Below, in pieces: positions 5,158-6,183 of a DNA stretch of 6,183 bases. The notes below the pieces were generated by a model. That model was given only the letters and a program-made list of their open reading frames with translations. It did not search any database and was not told where the DNA came from. The first letter of the stretch is position 1. Each line of letters opens with the position of its first letter. This DNA comes from an uncultured Actinoplanes sp. GTDB lineage: Bacteria; Actinomycetota; Actinomycetes; Mycobacteriales; Micromonosporaceae. The stretch covers positions 1 to 6,183 of the forward strand of contig CAKUMG010000384.1 of NCBI GenBank assembly GCA_934667465.1, read 5' to 3'. The translations under genes and the position numbers were made by a program.

Positions 5158-5906
5158 CCGCGCCAACGATCACCGAGCCGCAGCTCGCGCTGGTCCGGGC
5201 CGCCGCGGAGGCGGCCCTCGGGGTGCTGCCCACCAGCCGGGCGCTGACGGTCGGGGCGCCGACGGCGGCCTCCCCCGGCATGCTGACCACCGGGCAGGCG
5301 ATCACCGCGAGGTTCAGCGGCGCCGCGACCGGTGAGGTCGTCGTCGTGGTGGGCCAGGACCTCGCCGACGCGCTCAAGGAGAGCCCGCTCGGAGAGCTCG
5401 ATCTGACTGCCGCCGTACGCCCGGCGCTGGAAGCAGCCTCGCGGGTGTTCGGTCCGGTCGTCCTCGATCCCGGTCAGCTCATGGAACCCGGCGTGGCCCT
5501 GAGCGCGATCGCGGCCAAGGACGGCTCCGTGGCGATCCCGCTCCTCGACGGCGGCGAGACCCGGGCCGTGCTGGCGCTGGCGCTCAGCCCGTGGCCCGCC
5601 GACGGTGGCTCCGGCGGGATGGCGACGCGGGCCGGCTCGGTGGCCGCACCGATGCGCGGCGGGCTCGACATGCTGCACGACGTCGAGATGGAGGTCTCGG
5701 CGGAGCTGGGCCGCACCCGGATGAGCGTCCGGGAGCTGCTGAGCCTGAGCCCGGGCGCCATCGTCGAGCTGGACCGGGCCGCGGGCAGCCCCGCGGACCT
5801 GCTGGTCAACGGCCGGCTGATCGCCCGCGGCGAGGTCGTCGTGGTCGACGAGAACTTCGGCATCCGGATCACGGAGATCGTCTCTCCCGGCAGCGAACGG
5901 GAGTAA
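5154..5906 (+). CDS. fliN: Flagellar motor switch protein FliN, extended FliY-like form
   Basis: FliN forms the base of the C-ring, binding FliM and, through FliH, the export ATPase. The C-terminal 80 residues are a clear SpoA/FliN domain (about 170-245): [20 protein letters not shown], then [32 protein letters not shown] and GIRITEIV. The product is 250 residues against about 137 for E. coli FliN. The extra N-terminal part (about 1-150) has alternating strands and helices, with [16 protein letters not shown] at 59-74 resembling the CheC/FliY-type N-domain, joined by a Gly/Ala/Ser-rich linker (about 150-168). The CheC phosphatase signature is not intact: E93 is followed by A-A-S rather than x-x-N. 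No EIDALL-like peptide is present at the N-terminus. The start is set by AAGGAGG at 5137-5143 and an ATGA overlap with the fliM stop codon, indicating coupled translation. Confidence 0.93.
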   Translation: MTAPTITEPQLALVRAAAEAALGVLPTSRALTVGAPTAASPGMLTTGQAITARFSGAATGEVVVVVGQDLADALKESPLGELDLTAAVRPALEAASRVFGPVVLDPGQLMEPGVALSAIAAKDGSVAIPLLDGGETRAVLALALSPWPADGGSGGMATRAGSVAAPMRGGLDMLHDVEMEVSAELGRTRMSVRELLSLSPGAIVELDRAAGSPADLLVNGRLIARGEVVVVDENFGIRITEIVSPGSERE

Positions 5907-5909
5907 CCG

Positions 5910-6183
5910 TTGTTCGAGCTCGTCCTGCGCATCGGCTTCTCCCTGCTGGTCGTCCTCGGCCTGATGTGGGCGGTGGCCCGGGTGATCCGGCGCGGCGGCG
6001 TCCGGCGCGGGACGGGTTCGCTGATGGTCCTCAACCGCCAGCAGCTGAGCCGCGGCTCCGCCGTGGCGGTCGTCCGGGTGGCCGACCGGGCCCTGATCCT
6101 CGGCGTCACCGACGTCCAAGTCAGCCTGCTCGGCGAGACGGACCTGACCTCGTTCGACGAGGAGCACCACTTCGGGCACGACC
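5910..6183 (+). CDS. fliO: Flagellar biosynthesis protein FliO, N-terminal part (runs off the window)
   Basis: FliO is a small membrane protein that helps assemble the FliP ring of the flagellar type III export gate. The 91 visible codons stay open to the right edge. Residues about 5-23 form a membrane helix (LVLRIGFSLLVVLGLMW), followed by a basic stretch (R24-R33). Then comes the cytoplasmic FliO pattern: LMVLNRQQLSRGSAVAVVRV, followed by DRALILGVTDVQVSLLGE. The TTG at 5910 is chosen because it opens the protein just before the membrane helix, lies 3 nt after the fliN stop codon and has GGGAG at 5899-5903. The next in-frame ATG (5964) would remove the membrane helix. fliO after fliN is the classical order, and fliP would be expected next. 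Confidence 0.86.
   Translation, partial: MFELVLRIGFSLLVVLGLMWAVARVIRRGGVRRGTGSLMVLNRQQLSRGSAVAVVRVADRALILGVTDVQVSLLGETDLTSFDEEHHFGHD

Noticed and set aside
5097..6179. 360-codon open frame on the minus strand over fliN and fliO
   Set aside because: Biased Asp/Arg/Gln/His composition, no domain and complete overlap with recognised genes mark it as a codon-bias shadow.
1..6183. Mobile elements, CRISPR arrays, tRNA or rRNA genes, defence or toxin-antitoxin genes
   Set aside because: Nothing was found beyond canonical flagellar genes and their spacers; composition and codon use are uniform and give no sign of recent transfer.

Overview
The window is a stretch of a bacterial flagellar gene cluster, with every gene on the + strand. 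The order is flgE (hook), flbD, motA, motB, fliL, fliM, fliN and the start of fliO, which runs off the right edge. The DNA is very GC-rich, with G/C-dominated third codon positions, GTG and TTG starts, and a hairpin-rich, AT-poor spacer. This suggests a high-GC actinobacterium. The gene order, together with two promoter-like sites that fit what I recall of Actinoplanes motility promoters, points to a zoospore-forming relative of Actinoplanes (Micromonosporaceae). That taxonomic guess is an inference, and other motile actinobacteria remain possible.

Layout: (1) 21-1241 flgE, closed by a strong intrinsic terminator at 1256-1295. (2) 1296-1440 is a control region with a FliA-type promoter (CTCA-N17-GCCGAA) and an upstream 11-bp-period direct repeat. 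It drives a tight run of flbD (GTG start at 1441), motA, motB and fliL with gaps of 1, 2 and 19 nt. (3) 4025-4221 holds several hairpins, including a perfect 32-nt palindrome, then a second FliA-type promoter (CTCA-N17-GCCGAT). A cleaner copy of the same repeat module overlaps that promoter in the opposite orientation. (4) fliM (GTG, 4222), fliN (4-nt ATGA overlap) and fliO (TTG, 5910) follow as a second translationally packed run.

Functionally, FlgE forms the hook. MotA and MotB form the ion-driven stator. FlbD and FliL are stator-associated helpers. FliM and FliN form the C-ring switch. FliO assists assembly of the type III export gate. The window therefore moves from the end of the hook genes, through the stator module, into the switch and export module, as at least two, probably three, transcription units.

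I do not see a novel system such as a defence island, CRISPR array, mobile element or biosynthetic genes. The points worth a second look are the paired regulatory repeats and FliA-type promoters, a probable leaderless start of fliM, the absence of the usual CheY-P docking peptide in both FliM and FliN, the extended FliN, and stator residues that raise the question of the coupling ion.
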